DNA of 64,000 bases from Blasia pusilla (lineage: Eukaryota; Marchantiophyta; Marchantiopsida; Blasiales). The translations under genes were made by a program, and so were the position numbers. The stretch's first letter is position 1. The number at the start of each line of letters is the position of its first letter. Location of the stretch: contig CM114271.1 of assembly GCA_050084515.1 (NCBI GenBank), forward strand, positions 45,818,001-45,882,000, written 5' to 3'. The notes beneath the pieces were generated by a model. The model was not told the DNA's origin and did no database searches. It was given only the letters and a program-made list of their open reading frames with translations. Positions 47,501 through 60,334 of this stretch are shown one piece after another.

Positions 47501-49024
47501 CCTCCCCACTAACCTTTCTCTTCACAAGCGGTGACTCCTTGGGTTCATCCCTTTGGGTATTTAAGCACTTGAGATCAAGTTCCTCCAACGAGTTGCTACG
47601 AGACTTGGGTTGAAGTTTTTGCCAATTGGTGTTTCGTCCCCCAAACCACCATCCTAATTGGGTAAGTCATTGAAGTCTCAAGGGAGGTCGGGCCTAATTA
47701 GCTCATTCATATTACCCCGCAAACCTTCCCCAAGCCGAGGGGGTTCGAGATCCATGACCTTCTTCTTACTCTTACGAGGCTTGTCCTCATCCTTGGCCAT
47801 GCTAATTATTGCCACTGAAATCTCCCACTAACCATGGCCTATTCAATGGTGTATTTTTATACCAAATCATAGAGTCTGACTACTAGTTCTCCAAGATTTC
47901 CCTCAAAGCACTCATAACCTTGAGATTTATAAGTGAAAGACTTAGTTTGAGTCCCAAAGACTCAACAAGTTTGCTCGTTTGGTAGGTAGTGAGAAACTGC
48001 CAAGTGCAAATCATATTGATTCTCCCCTATGCGTACGGTCTCCATTATAAGTCTCTTCCCCAAGCCTCGACCAATCTCCCTAAGTCGCTTGTCTATACCA
48101 AATTAAAGCGTGTTGGCTAATTCCTTAAGGTGTGTCCAAGTAACTCAAACTGAAGACACAACTAAACATGCATCAAGGTTAGTTCCTAGTTCAAGGACTT
48201 GAGCGGGTAGGGAGGGAGAGTGTCCTCCCCTATAGGTACTTCTAGGGTTCTTCAGGGGAACCCCATCTTCCATATTGCTCCCCTTGGACCCTTAATTTTG
48301 GCCCTGAACCCAAACGTAGTTTGCGACCCACAGACCTACGTTAACGTTCCACTAGTTATTCATCAAGATTGCTTGGCGAAGGCTTCTTACGGATTATAAA
48401 ACTCTCAACTTCTCAAATGCATCTTTGAGCTTGGATCCGCATTTATGTGTCTCATGGCTAGCGTCTATCTTAACTCCCGATTTGATGTCTATGGTTGTCT
48501 TGCTGCCCTTTGTGTTTTGTAACTAGTCTTGAGGCGTCTTTCCCATCTTGACTAGTTACGTGTTTCTTGCTTCTCGCCCTTGACTCAAAGGTCTCAAACG
48601 TTAGGTGCTTGTCTTTTTTCCTTGCCAATAGATATGCTCCATATATTCTTGCCTACGGCTAGTCAGAAGACACATGCATGTCTCGCCTAGCATTTGTCTC
48701 GCGGTTGATCCCACGGCCCTTCCCAATCTCGTAACTAGCTAGTCTAGGTTCCGACTTTAGTGGTTCATGCTAAGGTCTTTCCTCCCTAGACCCAAGATTA
48801 TAATTCACTTCCCATGTTTTGCGTAAATCCCTATTGTGAATATAGTTTGCTTTTCATTTCGAGAAGTGGCCCTTGATCCACTATTGTAGATAAAGAGCCA
48901 AACAGATGGATTGCAAACACATGTTACTAAGAAGACAACTTTAAGAGATGAAAAGGATATACCCTCAGAGATTTGTGGTCCTCCTTGTCCAAGCCTCTCA
49001 CTAGGAGAGTGGGTTTGGTTTGAC

Positions 49025-49026
<2 letters not shown>
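47501..49026. other. Probable non-coding end of the gypsy relic and spacer
   Basis: No protein is readable. It may hold the Gag region, leader or LTR of the relic at 46.05-47.5 kb, but nothing proves this. Confidence 0.3.

Positions 49027-49064
<38 letters not shown>
49027..49064. repeat. (GA)n microsatellite, 38 bp
   Basis: Nineteen perfect GA units. Confidence 0.97.
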
Positions 49065-49069
<5 letters not shown>

Positions 49070-49722
49070 GTTCCATATACCATTAGAAATATTTTGGTAC
49101 ATGATTGTCTATATGTATAGATGGCATGAGTGGGTATTTTTATTTTATTTTTATGTATGTGTGGATGGTGACATCGATATATATTGTGTAGCGATGTTTA
49201 TGTCCACTATAGGTATTCTAACATGGATAGAAGTGCGGTACTACTTTTGGGTGTGGAGAGAGATGAGAAAATATGGTCATGTTAATCTTGATGTGTTGGT
49301 TTGGCATCATTGGCTCATCTTACCAATTTTAGGAGCGTGGTTTTTTATGAGCTTGTATGGAATATATTCCATGATTGAGTAGAGGTGGAACATGCAAGTG
49401 GAAGTGTAGTCAAGATGTTAGTTGCAAATGGTTGTTTGTGAGGAACAATGGTCTAAGGCATTCTTGATGTCAATCTTGGGTGTGCTTCCTTTGGGTGATG
49501 GCTATCCTAGATGTATAGTATGCTACATGATCAATTGTCATCACAAGTGGGCAACTAACAATTGAGCAAGTCACCATCCAATCTCTTGATCTTCTCACCA
49601 AAAATATGCATATAATTTTAAATGGGTCGGCTGACTACCTAGAGTTGGAAAGACCTAACCATTAGCTCGAGGAGGGGGATTGTGTGTCCCTTTAACATCT
49701 GCATGATGATGTGTACTTATAT
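49065..49722. other. Spacer, no gene seen
   Basis: The ORF at 49068-49382 is aromatic-rich and resembles no protein family I know. Confidence 0.3.
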
Positions 49723-50412
49723 CCCATAATTGACATTTTTGACACTTTCCTACTTGCATGAAACAAAATGTTATAGCATAAATTGCTTATCAACACTTGT
49801 ATCCTAAACCCCAAACGCGACGTCTCCTCACTATTTGTTTGTAAAATCAAGACAACGTATTTCTGCGTGAATTTACAAGGTGATGTCCATGTGACTAGCT
49901 CTGAATTAAATGTTCGAGAATCAAACTAGACATCCGGTATGCTGCCTCCAAAAGGGCCATATATTGGTTTCATCCATAGGAAACAATCCCATAATTGACA
50001 TTTTTTGGCACTTCTAAATCCCAAACGTGACGTCTGCTTGCTATTTGTTTGTAAAATCAAGACAACGTATTTGTGTGTGAATTTGCAAGGTGATGTCCAT
50101 GTGACTAGCTCCGAATTAAATGCTCGGAATCATAATAGACGTCCGGGATGGTATGTCCAAAAGGGCCATACATTGGTTTCATCCCTAGGAAACAATCCCA
50201 TAATTGACATTTTTTGACACTTGCCTACTTGCATGAAACAAAATGTTATAGCATAAATTGCTTGTCGGATTACTATCCTAAACCACAAACGCCACTTCTC
50301 GTCACTATTTGTCTCTAAAATCAAGACAATGTATTTCTACGTTTGAAGGTGTGAATTTGCAAGGTAAACTCCATGTGACTAACTCCGGATTAAATGCTTT
50401 GGAATCAAACTA
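49723..50412 (+). repeat. Three tandem repeats of about 210-265 bp
   Basis: Units start with CCCATAATTGACATTTTT at 49723, 49988 and 50197. Each contains CTATTTGT, AAAATCAAGACAA(C/T)GTATTT and GTGACTA(G/A)CTC in the same order. Unit 2 lacks about 55 bp present in units 1 and 3 (TTGCATGAAACAAAATG to TATCC). Unit 3 ends just upstream of the gamma-CA promoter region. Confidence 0.9.
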
Positions 50413-50439
50413 GACTTCCACTACCCCCACATCCCTCCA

Positions 50440-50813
50440 CTAGAAACAACCAAAAACCGTAAAACTAACTACGGAGCTTAATTTGAGACGCCCTAATGAC
50501 ACGCCCTATGGGAGGGCAACGGGGCGGGACCCGTACAGGGAGGGCAGAGTTGGGATGGGGAAGAGTCGTGCTCAGTTCCGTCCGTCTGTCCGTCCGTCCG
50601 TCCGTCAACGCAGGAGCCCTTGTTCCGGAGGAGGAGGAGAGGAGAGGAGCGGAAGCAGGAGCAGCAGGAGCAGTGAAACATCTGTTCTGATCGAGCCGGG
50701 ACCCGGAGGAGAGGAGCTGATCGGTGCGATTGCAAGGGAGTCGGGAAGGCGGTGCACAGGGAGGGCCTTAGGGGGAGCTTTTTAGGAAGGAGATTGGATC
50801 AGTGTGCGCAAAG
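50440..50813 (+). promoter_or_regulatory. Upstream region and 5' leader of gamma-CA
   Basis: GC-rich, with a (TCCG)n-like run at 50577-50606 and a GGAGGA-rich stretch at 50616-50680. Fits a leader or proximal promoter; no start site assigned. Confidence 0.45.
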
Positions 50814-53800
50814 ATGGGGACGTTGGGGCGAGCTCTGTACACCGTGGGGTTCTGGGTGCGGGAGACGGGGCAGGCGATAGATCGTCTCGGATCACGTTTG
50901 CAGGGACACTATGCATTCAAGGAGCAATGTGAGTGGCTTCATTCAGGGATTCGTGTTTTGTTTTGGAAGCTTCATTCTATCATGACGGGTGTAGATGGTG
51001 TTTGCGAGGCTTGGAATGTATGTCTACTGTTAGGGATTGCGTGGTCTGGTCTCTGTTTGAATTGGATTGGGACACCACAGATCACTGGTTGCTTGGTGGA
51101 GCTGCTGAATGTTCACCTGTCTTTCCTGTGATGAGCGCTCTACTTAGTCTCGCATTCTGCAAGATCTATTATGTTCTTCCTTGAATCGGGCATTTTCTCA
51201 TTGTCAAGGTGTTACTCCTTCGTTTCTCTCGCTCTCATTTCGCCATCCTTCACATCTTTCGGAGGCGTATCTGTGCACGTGGGCGTAGACGTTCATGAAT
51301 TTCAGGGTTACGAGTACGTCGTGCAGGTTGTGATTCCGACTGCTCCCGGGACTGTAATTCTCCGTGTGAGCAACTCTAGCTGTCTGTAGCTGGACGTTGC
51401 TGAATATATTGATGATTTGAGCGGTCCATGATCAGCTTGCCGAGCCCATTCTTGCCTTTTTCCGTTTTATGAATAGCATCTCTTTATGAGAAGGAGCTCT
51501 ACAAGCGCTTGATTGGGGGAAGGGAGTTTGGGAATTCTTGAAGCCAATTGTGTTGGAGAGCCGAGCAGTTGATTCACCGAAGAAGTCGTCCCATAGAGCA
51601 GTAGGAGTTACCGCTCATGCTGTTCGTGACCCCATATAGAAAACATTTCAAGGTCATGCGTGATTTTTTTTGCGTTCTGGTTTTGAACTGGATTATCCAG
51701 AGGATCTTGTCTTGGTAGCTGGAAGTCATAGAAGCGCGGGACTTTGAGAATAGTGATGACCATGGGATCCCTGGCTGGACTGAACCACAGATTCAAGTAC
51801 TACTGTTCTTGGGTGACGAACTGATACTTAAGATTATCAGATAATCACTATCGCAGAAATGGCCAGAGCGAGTCAGTCTCTCATATGGTCTCCCGAAAAT
51901 TTCCTTGCTGCTGGAATAGTGCCCTTATCTTGGCAGGTCTAGACTTTGAAAGTGCATGAGACACATAGAATGCGGGTACTGTAGATGAGGATGAATGTCC
52001 TCTGGCTTTTCTAATTTTGTGACAGATTAATGAGCGCACATCCTTGCACCTCGTCCTGCATCGTTCGGAAGTCCATTTGCCATTATACTTATCGTGCAGT
52101 AGAGTTCTTATTAGGGTAAGGGCATGTAAACCCTGAAAGCACAACGAACCTAGCTTTCTTCACTATGATATGAAACATAAAAGATGTTCTTTTTGCGTCA
52201 ACAAGTTGCCTTCGGACAACAGAAACTTATGAGAGGGACATCAGGTTATTCCTGAATTTTGTTGTTGGTGAACATATGGCCTCTCTTAGGTAGTTAACAG
52301 ATTGTATGCATTATGTGACCTTAAGCTCTATGACTGTAGAAAGCTCTAAGGACTGGGGCTAGCTGCTAACAATCTTGAGATGGAAATGGTTGTGCAGTGT
52401 CCAGGCACCGAACAGTGATGAATCTGTTTGACAAGAAGCCTGAGATTGCAGACAATGTCTTTGTCGCTCCCAGCGCTGCAGTAATTGGTGATGTTCGGAT
52501 TGGTGAGAAATCATCAATATGGTATGGCTGTGTCCTGAGAGGTAAGAGCAATACTCCTTTTTGTTGGCTGGATGGTCATGAGCTGAGAACGGAGAGTGTT
52601 TAATTCGTACAGATTTTTGGTAGTTCTTGAATGTGCGGACTAGCATAATTGTCTTGGTATTGTTGTTGTGGTCCTTTTCCCAGCGCTCATGGATATAGCC
52701 ATGCAACACAGAACTCACTGAAGTACTGACATGTAGTAAATACCTTCAGTCTTCTGCTGTTGCAGTCAAATCACCACTGGCAGCTTTCCGTTAGGCATGA
52801 TCCCTTGTGTTTTATTGACCTTAAATCAAAAGTAGGTTGTGAGAAATTCAAAGAAAATTACACTTAATTGTGTATCCTCAAGTAACAGTCTAACTGGTTG
52901 TTGCCTTCACCATCACTTGAATATCCGCAACATGGGGTGCAGAACCCTCCAGAGATCTATTGCTTCTGTTAATCTCTTACAAATTGTTCAATTGTCTCAT
53001 AATATCATCAGATCCTGACCGAATGCTCTTACGTATGTGATTTGTCAGCAGCACTTGAATGAGTATATCCTCATGGTTACTCTATTTAGTGGATGTCAAG
53101 GCAGAAACTGCTATCTGCAGTGGACCTGAAGATGCTTCAATGGTTGTTGATTTATTTTTGTTTCCCTTTTTCAGGAGATGTTAACAGCATCAGTGTGGGA
53201 TCTGAAACGAACATTCAGGATAACACACTCGTACATGTGGCCAAAACAAATGTCAGTGGAAACATTGCTCCCACCATCATTGGTGACAAAGTTACTGTTG
53301 GTAAGATCCCTAGTTTATCCTGTCTTCAGCACTGTGATGTTTTGCAAAAATTACTTCAGGTGCAACATTCCTTGTTGGTTTGTAATTATGGGTGTAAGGC
53401 CAGACTAGTGACTGGAATCTTGTACCAGTGGCCAACTTGTAAGGCCAGCTCGAGTGGATGTTACAATGGATGGGATGAAAGGCCAAGGTGTAGGTGCACC
53501 AGCTTCTCATTATTTTTGTGAAGAAATTTCCTGATCCTTGGTGGTAGAAACTTCCTGCATGTTCAGTGTTTCCCGGATATCTGTGTTTTGAACTTTTTTG
53601 TTCTTAGTGGATTGTGTTTTTTGGTGGTGACCAGGTCATAATGCAGTACTACATGCTTGCACTGTCGAGGATGAGGCATTTGTAGGAATGGGTGCAACAC
53701 TTCTAGACGGTGTAGTGGTGGAGAAGGGAGCCATTGTTGCTGCTGGAGCATTGGTCACTCAAAACACCCGGGTGCCTGCTGGACAGGTGGGCCATTCATG

Positions 53801-54907
53801 TTCCCAAGTAGTTCAGATTGTATATGCTTTTTGTTGTGCGATACACTGCACTCTGTATGGTCTTTGTGTTGAAAGAGAACTTAAGAGATAGCAAACATAT
53901 GTAATCTTGAGGCAAGATTAAATGGGGGAGTTCGTTATTGTTCACGCAGTGGTGACTTTTTTGACTTCTTGTTGGAAGTGCAAGTTGTGTTGATAAATGT
54001 GAAGCTCAGCTGCTTGTGACGAAATATTACCTCACCATATAGAAGCTCCCCTTCAGTATGGAGCCCAAAATTCTGCACGGTCCTATCGGCACTTGATTTT
54101 TCCTTCCTAGTTGTTTTTAAAAGTGAGGGTATGTCTATCCATGAGAACCCAATGTCAACTAAGCACTGGATGTGCTGATGACTTCCTGTGCACTGGGATG
54201 TTACTCTAATCTTAAAGGTGTGAAGACGTTTGTGGAATTAGGTGACCAGCCTTAGTGAATGAACAGCAATTTATCAAGAGCAATAAATTTTCAATGTCTA
54301 GTGAAGGACACATCCTAAATCTAAGGACAGTCTGAACTTGGTGAATGCTCATTTGAATCAAATTCTTTGTCCCAACAAATTCAGCTAGGGTCTTGGGGCA
54401 TTAGTCACGATAGTTCTGACTTCAGTTCCAAGAGCCTAGCTGAAAGTTTCCTTCAATCTTGATTCCATTCCTAACTCGTTCCTTTTGTGTAGTAAACATT
54501 TTGGTCATTCTAGTTCCTTTCCTGCCTCATGCATGTTATGTCCATATCATTGATGACAAAAAGTATGTTTTGTAGACATTTTGCAAATGAATATTGTATA
54601 GATTAATGCTCATGGGAATTTGTTTTGTCTTGGTCAGATCTGGGCTGGAAATCCTGCAAAATTTTTGAGGAATCTTTCGGGTGAGGAGCGGTCTTTTATT
54701 GGAAAGTCAGCAGATAATTATGCCGGCTTGGGAGCTACTCATGCTCTGGAGAATGCGAAAACCTTCGAACAGATTGAAGGAGACAAGGAGCGCCGAAAGA
54801 AAGTCTCACAGCAAAGTGATGACTACGATTCCCATCTTGGTATTGTACGAGAAAAGCACCCTGACTTGGCTTTCCCAGATAAGTTTGGCTCGAGGGGCCC
54901 TCAGTGA
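50814..54907 (+). CDS. GAMMA CA: Gamma-type carbonic anhydrase, mitochondrial complex I subunit
   Basis: Five exons: 50814-50928, 52398-52541, 53175-53300, 53635-53786 and 54638-54907, all with GT-AG borders and consistent phase; 268 residues. In plants this trimeric left-handed beta-helix protein forms a matrix-side domain of complex I in the inner mitochondrial membrane. The N-terminus MGTLGRALYTVGFWVRETGQ, then LSRHRTVMNLFDKKPEI and NVFVAPSAAVIGDVRIGEKS show hexapeptide repeats, followed by SIWYGCVLRGDVN, NIQDNTLVHVAKTN, GHNAVLHACTVEDEAFVGMG and IWAGNPAKFLRNL. The three zinc/iron-binding His residues of active gamma-CA (LVHV, GHN, LHAC) are all kept, so it is of the CA1/CA2 type and not the CAL type. 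The C-terminal helix ends DLAFPDKFGSRGPQ. Intron 1 is 1.47 kb. Nothing is broken. Confidence 0.96.
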
Positions 54908-56480
54908 TTCTCTGAATCCCAACTTTGGGAGATGTGGTCAGGTATCATTATTGAAGTATGTGCCGTTGTCCTTTGTAATAATCTGATCTTTATTCTGGGT
55001 GTGGTTAATTCAATTCATCCATATCCTTCTTACAAGAAAGTGAAGATGGCTCTGCCTTGAGTTTTGAGAAAAGAATGACTGAAGTCTCTACTGTTCAAGG
55101 AGAGAACCCTCAATGTTTCAAAAGATTGCTGGAACTTGCTGGGGATTGTTCTGACTCTCGGTTTTCAATCCTGAGAGAGGGAGCCCTGCCACTGCTGTGA
55201 CCGGGAAACAATTCTAGGCTAACAGAAATTGGATTGGTTTTCTTCTTTCCTCTCTTGGCTTTTTGGGGTCAGAAAGGTTTTTGGAGATACTATGTGGAGA
55301 TGTCACTCTACTACAATTTTATGTGAAGTTGAGTTGTAATAAGAATGTGGAAAACCAAGTAGGGTTCAGATGGCAAGAGTGAGTCTTCATTCCTCAGTAA
55401 TGAGAGAATGGAGAAGCTAAAAATATTGAACAGTGACATTTGGTGCTTCATCTGAAGCAGCACCCATCAAAAGTACCAGGTTCAGAAGTTGAGGTTTCTC
55501 CCACAATTGCACAAAAGGCTCTGTCGATGGGGACCTGACTTATCGAATGTCGTTGTTTTTGTCTTGTCAAGGCTGTGCATTTCTTGGTGTATGGACAGCT
55601 TGCTTGCTTGTACACACTTTTGCTTACATTTTCTTCCTGCCCATTGTTGTTGAGTGTCTTCATATTTCCTTTGTGAGAATCAACCTTTCGCGGGCGTGGA
55701 AATCACTTACTCAGTATCTCACTCTAGCACATTTATGCATGGGTGAATTGTCTTGTATGGTCATGCAAACCTTCGAGCACATTGTGCAAATCGAACTAAT
55801 GAAATTTATGGCTGAAAAAATTGTGCCTATGGTTTTTTGTGGAGGACTAGTATTTTGCTTTCAAGTGGGAGTCCAAAAATCTACTCAGCTAGAAATTTCT
55901 CTTAAGTTGGAATCCGAGTCGACTTGTCAAATGTAGAAGTGATGGTGCACCACCTTCAGCTTATTAGATTAAATGACATGAAATTTACAGATCAACGATG
56001 GCCAGGAAGTAAATACTAGAACTCCCTATTAAGTATGGATTTGCCATCCTCTCCTCTTCAGACAGAAGCTCCCAATTAGGATATCAACTTGCATTTAGAG
56101 GGCCATGTTCCTTGTAGCTTAGATCGTTATTGACTTATGTGGGTTGAGAATGGAAAGAACGCCTGCAGGTCAGAATTCTGCAACCATTCACTGTCCATTT
56201 GTAGTGTTGGATAACATTGGTATTAGTTTCTTGGAGGTCTGCTTGCTTAGAAGTGAATCCTCAATAGAAAGCGGGTAATGGAAAACCCCTGAAGTGTACA
56301 AAAGACTGGGATTCAAATAGTCAAACACATGACGTTATGATTTGAGGAAAAGATAAGGGGCCCCCTTTCATAGTGATCCATAAACTTACCAAATTATGAC
56401 TATCATGAATTGTGTTTCTAGTGATAGCCTGAGCTCGCCCCCAAAATTCTGCAAAGTTATGGAGACCTGGCTCCTTAGAG
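54908..56480. other. 3' side of gamma-CA and intergenic DNA
   Basis: The first part is probably 3' UTR. A 129-codon ORF at 55547-55936 is hydrophobic and Cys-rich but resembles nothing I know and has no clear splice context. Confidence 0.4.
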
Positions 56481-56499
56481 TGCTCCTTTGGGGAGTTAG

Positions 56500-57480
56500 A
56501 TTGTATACATGCTTTCTTGGCTGATTGCCTTTGGCGGAGTAAGTCGTATATCGAATGAGTCAGTGGTATCCTCGGCTTGTTTAGGGAGTTTGGCTACTCT
56601 AGCACCTTTCTTTGCTCCCGATTTTTGGTTAGGGATAGACCGTTCCTTTTACAATATGTTTTCCATGTTGAGAATGGCCTTTTTCCACTTCAATCTTCAT
56701 TCACAGCTTATAGAGATTCCCTTCTAGTTGAAGCCAGAACCGTTCTTCCCACTTTCTCCTCCTTAGTTACCTCCGGGCAATCTAGGTTCCAATCTTCTTT
56801 GATGGAAGCCCATTTTGAGGCAATGTTCAAAGATACTATGTGGGATGGGAATATCCCCACGGAGGTTCTGGCCTGTATTCACTCTTGCTCCGGAAAGGAG
56901 CCATACCCATGGGTGGGGGCTCGCCCCCTCATCCCAACTTTCCGCAACTACAGCGATCCAAATCTGACTCGGCCTCCCCCAACCATTGGTGGTTGGTTTG
57001 ACACATTGCGAGTCTCGTCGGAGTTTGGATCCACTTGGCGTGCATTTGGCACACGTTGTACAGTTGGGGGTGAGAGGATAGTCACTCATGATGCAATGCG
57101 AGATATCATGTTGAGTGTTGCTCGTGAGAGTGGCTTCCATGTGCAGAGAGAGAGGCACTACTCCATGCAGGATTCCCTTATCCGAGCTTATCTTTACATG
57201 ACGTGGGAGTGTGAGGTGGTGGTGGCGGATGTTGTAGTGATGGATCCTATGCGGGAGGCGGTGCGAGCCCAAGTGGTTGCACAAGGGAGATTGCTACAAG
57301 GAGCTATGGCGGCGGTAAAGAATACCCACATTTATAGTCGATTTCATGATGGACATCGATCTGCCCCCCCTAGCCATTGAGATGTACGGGGCTATGGGGG
57401 AGAGGTTTGTCTCGTTCCTTGCGGATTGCGTCCATCATTTCCAGTCGAGAAATGGGTTGTCCTTAGCAACTGCGATTCTT
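56500..57480 (+). pseudogene. C-terminal tail of a non-LTR-type reverse transcriptase polyprotein
   Basis: The part near 56528-56625 reads FGGVSRISNESVVSSACLGS, like the GGLGL-x-S...A-lGSlA segment after the RT domain. The long ORF to 57380 has IVTHDAMRDIMLSVARESGF, ERHYSMQDSLIRAYLYMTWE and CEVVVADVVVMDPMREAVRA. In a shifted frame IEMYGAMGERFVSFLADCVH follows. The pattern H-x2-(V/M)-RD ... E ... (A/V)DV-x-V-x-(D/N)P ... E-x-(F/Y)-G-(A/R) recalls PD-(D/E)XK-like tails of some LINE-type polyproteins. No RT catalytic domain is present upstream in the window, so it is a fragment. The family assignment is tentative. Confidence 0.45.
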
Positions 57481-59097
57481 TATTGGAGCTAGGCAACAGG
57501 TCTCCATAGCTTTGCAACATGCCTCGACAAACGGGCTTTTGGGGCGGGCTCAGACGTAGTGGATGGAGACACCAATGGTAGAAGCCCTTCTTTGATTTCA
57601 AAGCCGGACTTGGCATAGGGGTTTTTGGCTTTCTATGCCGCCTCTTTTGTATGGGGGGTATAAAAAACGTTCGGTAAAAACGTTTATCTTTCCATGTGGC
57701 GCTGGATCGTCCCGTGGTGTTTGGTTACAGATTTCTTAAGGTCTGGCCGTAGTCGAGATTGCAAGCAGTTTGTGACGCCGAGGTTTGGAAGGAGGGAAGC
57801 AGGTGATGAGATGATCGAGGCGGCTTCCAACGGTTCGTGAGGGAGGTGTTTTCACCATAGAGTGATTCCATGGGAGTGGCGTTTCCGAAAACGATTGTGG
57901 AGTTCTCGTAAATGGAGGTTCCTGACGTTGCGGTGGAGTTGGAATTCCAATCTGGAGACCTGAACCACTGGTTGCAGAGCAGAAACTTCTGAGAAGTTCT
58001 TACGTACAAGTAGAATCCGTCACTCAGGGGTCTGCTCTCCAGTAGCAGATTAGGGGGATGCAAAACTTATGGAGAGTGGTCTAGATTTGCTAACTCATGG
58101 CAGTAAGAAAATATTTCTCCTCCTACCGGTAAATTGTGTGCAGAATGAAATTTGTTTTGGATTACTGTGGTGTATGGTTATCCGTTCCTCACGGTGCATT
58201 CTCATACCACGCGCCGTTTTCGTTATTCCACCAGAAGTAGCAGTAAACTCAGTCGTGCAAAAGATGCTCCCCATGAAAGTCCACGTCTACTCCTGATCAA
58301 ACAATAGGTCATGAATTCCGAGATCATTATCGGCTGATAAGCAGTGAGCCCGCAGAAGACTGCCTCTCGTCAACTCGCTCTGGATCGTAACACTCGACTT
58401 ACACTGATCAGTGCACCCACTCACACTGCTCTGCTCTGCTCTGCTGTGCTCTGCTGTTCAGTGCTGCGCTCCACGCTCAGCAGCACCACAGCGAATCCAA
58501 TCACCACCGCACCGTCCGCTTTGACCTTCGCTAATAACAAACCTCCCGGCACCAAACGGTAGACCCGAGCGACTGCATCCTCTTCTCAGACTCGCGCTAT
58601 GAACACACTTCCAGCAATCCGTCACGCCTGCTTTTGAACAAACCAGATTATCGACAATGAAGACGAAAACTTCTCGTTCGAAAATACCTTTCCTTGCCCC
58701 CGATTGCACCGGCCCCGAAAGTTTTGCTCATGACATTTTCTCACCGAGAACTCTCTCCTCAGCGTCCGTTTTCGCGCGCACGTCCTCCTCCGCACGAGAT
58801 ACTACGAGCGGTAGGTCCACGAGATTGATATGTCGGTCTTATCGGGGGAGCGGTGGCCACATGACACCGACAACATCGTGGATATGCCGCACTCATCGAA
58901 AATTCGAGGAGTGACACAAGTGCTCCATCTCCTGGTGCCACTTACCATCGCGGCGCGTGGACGGGAATTTGGGCTTCAACCGGAAACTAGTAAGATGTGC
59001 ATTAATTAAATGAATCCGAATATTCTATTTCCATAAGGATTTCCATAAGTGTATAAATTATTTTTTTTATGGAAATAAAGAATCCAAAGGAAATTAA
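57481..59097. other. Intergenic, GC-rich island at 58.34-58.92 kb
   Basis: 58340-58920 is GC- and CpG-rich, with CTGCT/CTGTG repeats at about 58430-58465. It could be a promoter or first exon of a gene, but no protein family is readable on either strand. Confidence 0.35.
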
Positions 59098-59229
59098 TTA
59101 TGTCGAATACAAAATCTTTTGTAGTGTCCTTAAAAGAGAGAAATATTTTCTTGATGTCATGTGTAGGGCGGACAACGAAGTGTTTGCAAATAAAAAAGGC
59201 ATCCTCCAATAATATAACAAAATTTCTTT

Positions 59230-60010
59230 ATATATTATATTTAGAGCGTAGTGACCTTTATTTGAATGTTCCTCGTTTCCAATTGTAATATGGATGGTAT
59301 TTTTCTTTCCTACCCTAGACAATGCTATATATAATTGGTCAAGAGAGAAAATTGGAGTAGGCAAGTAAATTCCAACGGTTTGTAGAGTTTGACCTTGAGA
59401 CTTATTAATAGTCATAGCGAAAGTTGGACGAAAGGGAATAGGGAATTGAAATCTACACATATCAAATGGCAAACCAGAGTCAGGTGCAATCAATAGGATA
59501 CATGGAATAAAAACTCGATCTCCAATATTCTTCCCTGTGATGATTTCAGCGTCGTTGCAATGTTGCATGAATCCAAGAATCACAAATCTAGTCCCGTTCG
59601 CTTGTCCTTGTGATCCATTCATGTTTCGTAAAAGTATGATTGGTGCACCAATCTTCAAACACAAACAATGTGGAGGTATTCCATATCTTTTGTGATAATC
59701 ATGAATTCAAAAATTATGTGGGATATGTATATATAAGTCGTCCCCTCGTTTGGAATAGAGTCAACATTGAGAGAGAGATATGCTCCTATAAAAAATAAAA
59801 GAGTATGTTATGAGAAGAATGGTAAGAATACTTTATTAAATAATTAATGAAATCAAATGGAAATAAGAAAGGATAAGTGCAAAATAACTATTATCTTTCT
59901 AGGAAATCAAGGCATGACATCTGCATTTATATCGTCAACATCTTTGTTTCTTGATATGAGAATAGTTGTATCTCTTAAGAAATCAATATTATGGAATTAC
60001 CTATATGTAA
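59230..60010 (-). pseudogene. Helicase C-terminal part, outer copy
   Basis: The segment near 59915-59960 reads NKDVDDINADVM. 59098-59664 then reads IGAPIILLRNMNGSQGQANG, FQFPIPFRPTFAMTINKSQG and QTLQTVGIYLPTPIFSLDQL, followed by YIALSRVGKKNTIHI. These are the last conserved helicase motifs, including the final Arg of SF1 enzymes (ALSRV). The ORF of 188 codons here is the best preserved Helitron stretch. Confidence 0.87.
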
Positions 60011-60334
60011 TTATGGCGTGAACAAGAAATTTGAGTCCTACAATATGCAAACAAGCGCACCGTGCGGACAGAAGTAAAAAAATCCGCTATGGAATGCACT
60101 TTGGAAATATATATGTGCCCGTACGATGTGTAATACCTATAATGTAGATAATCATTTTAAGAAAAAATTGGTAAGGTGCCTAATAAATATATAGTTTGTC
60201 AATTGTATGATCAATTGAATGTTTTATGTTGAATCTTCAATCTTTTAATTGGAGATTTATACAATATATAATCTATTTTTGCGTATAGTCATTTTCTTGA
60301 TTGGAGTTTTCATCGTCTTCGATCTTGTTACTTT

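Noticed and set aside
55547-55936. 129-codon hydrophobic ORF downstream of gamma-CA
   Set aside because: No family likeness or splice context; composition fits chance opening in T-rich 3' sequence.
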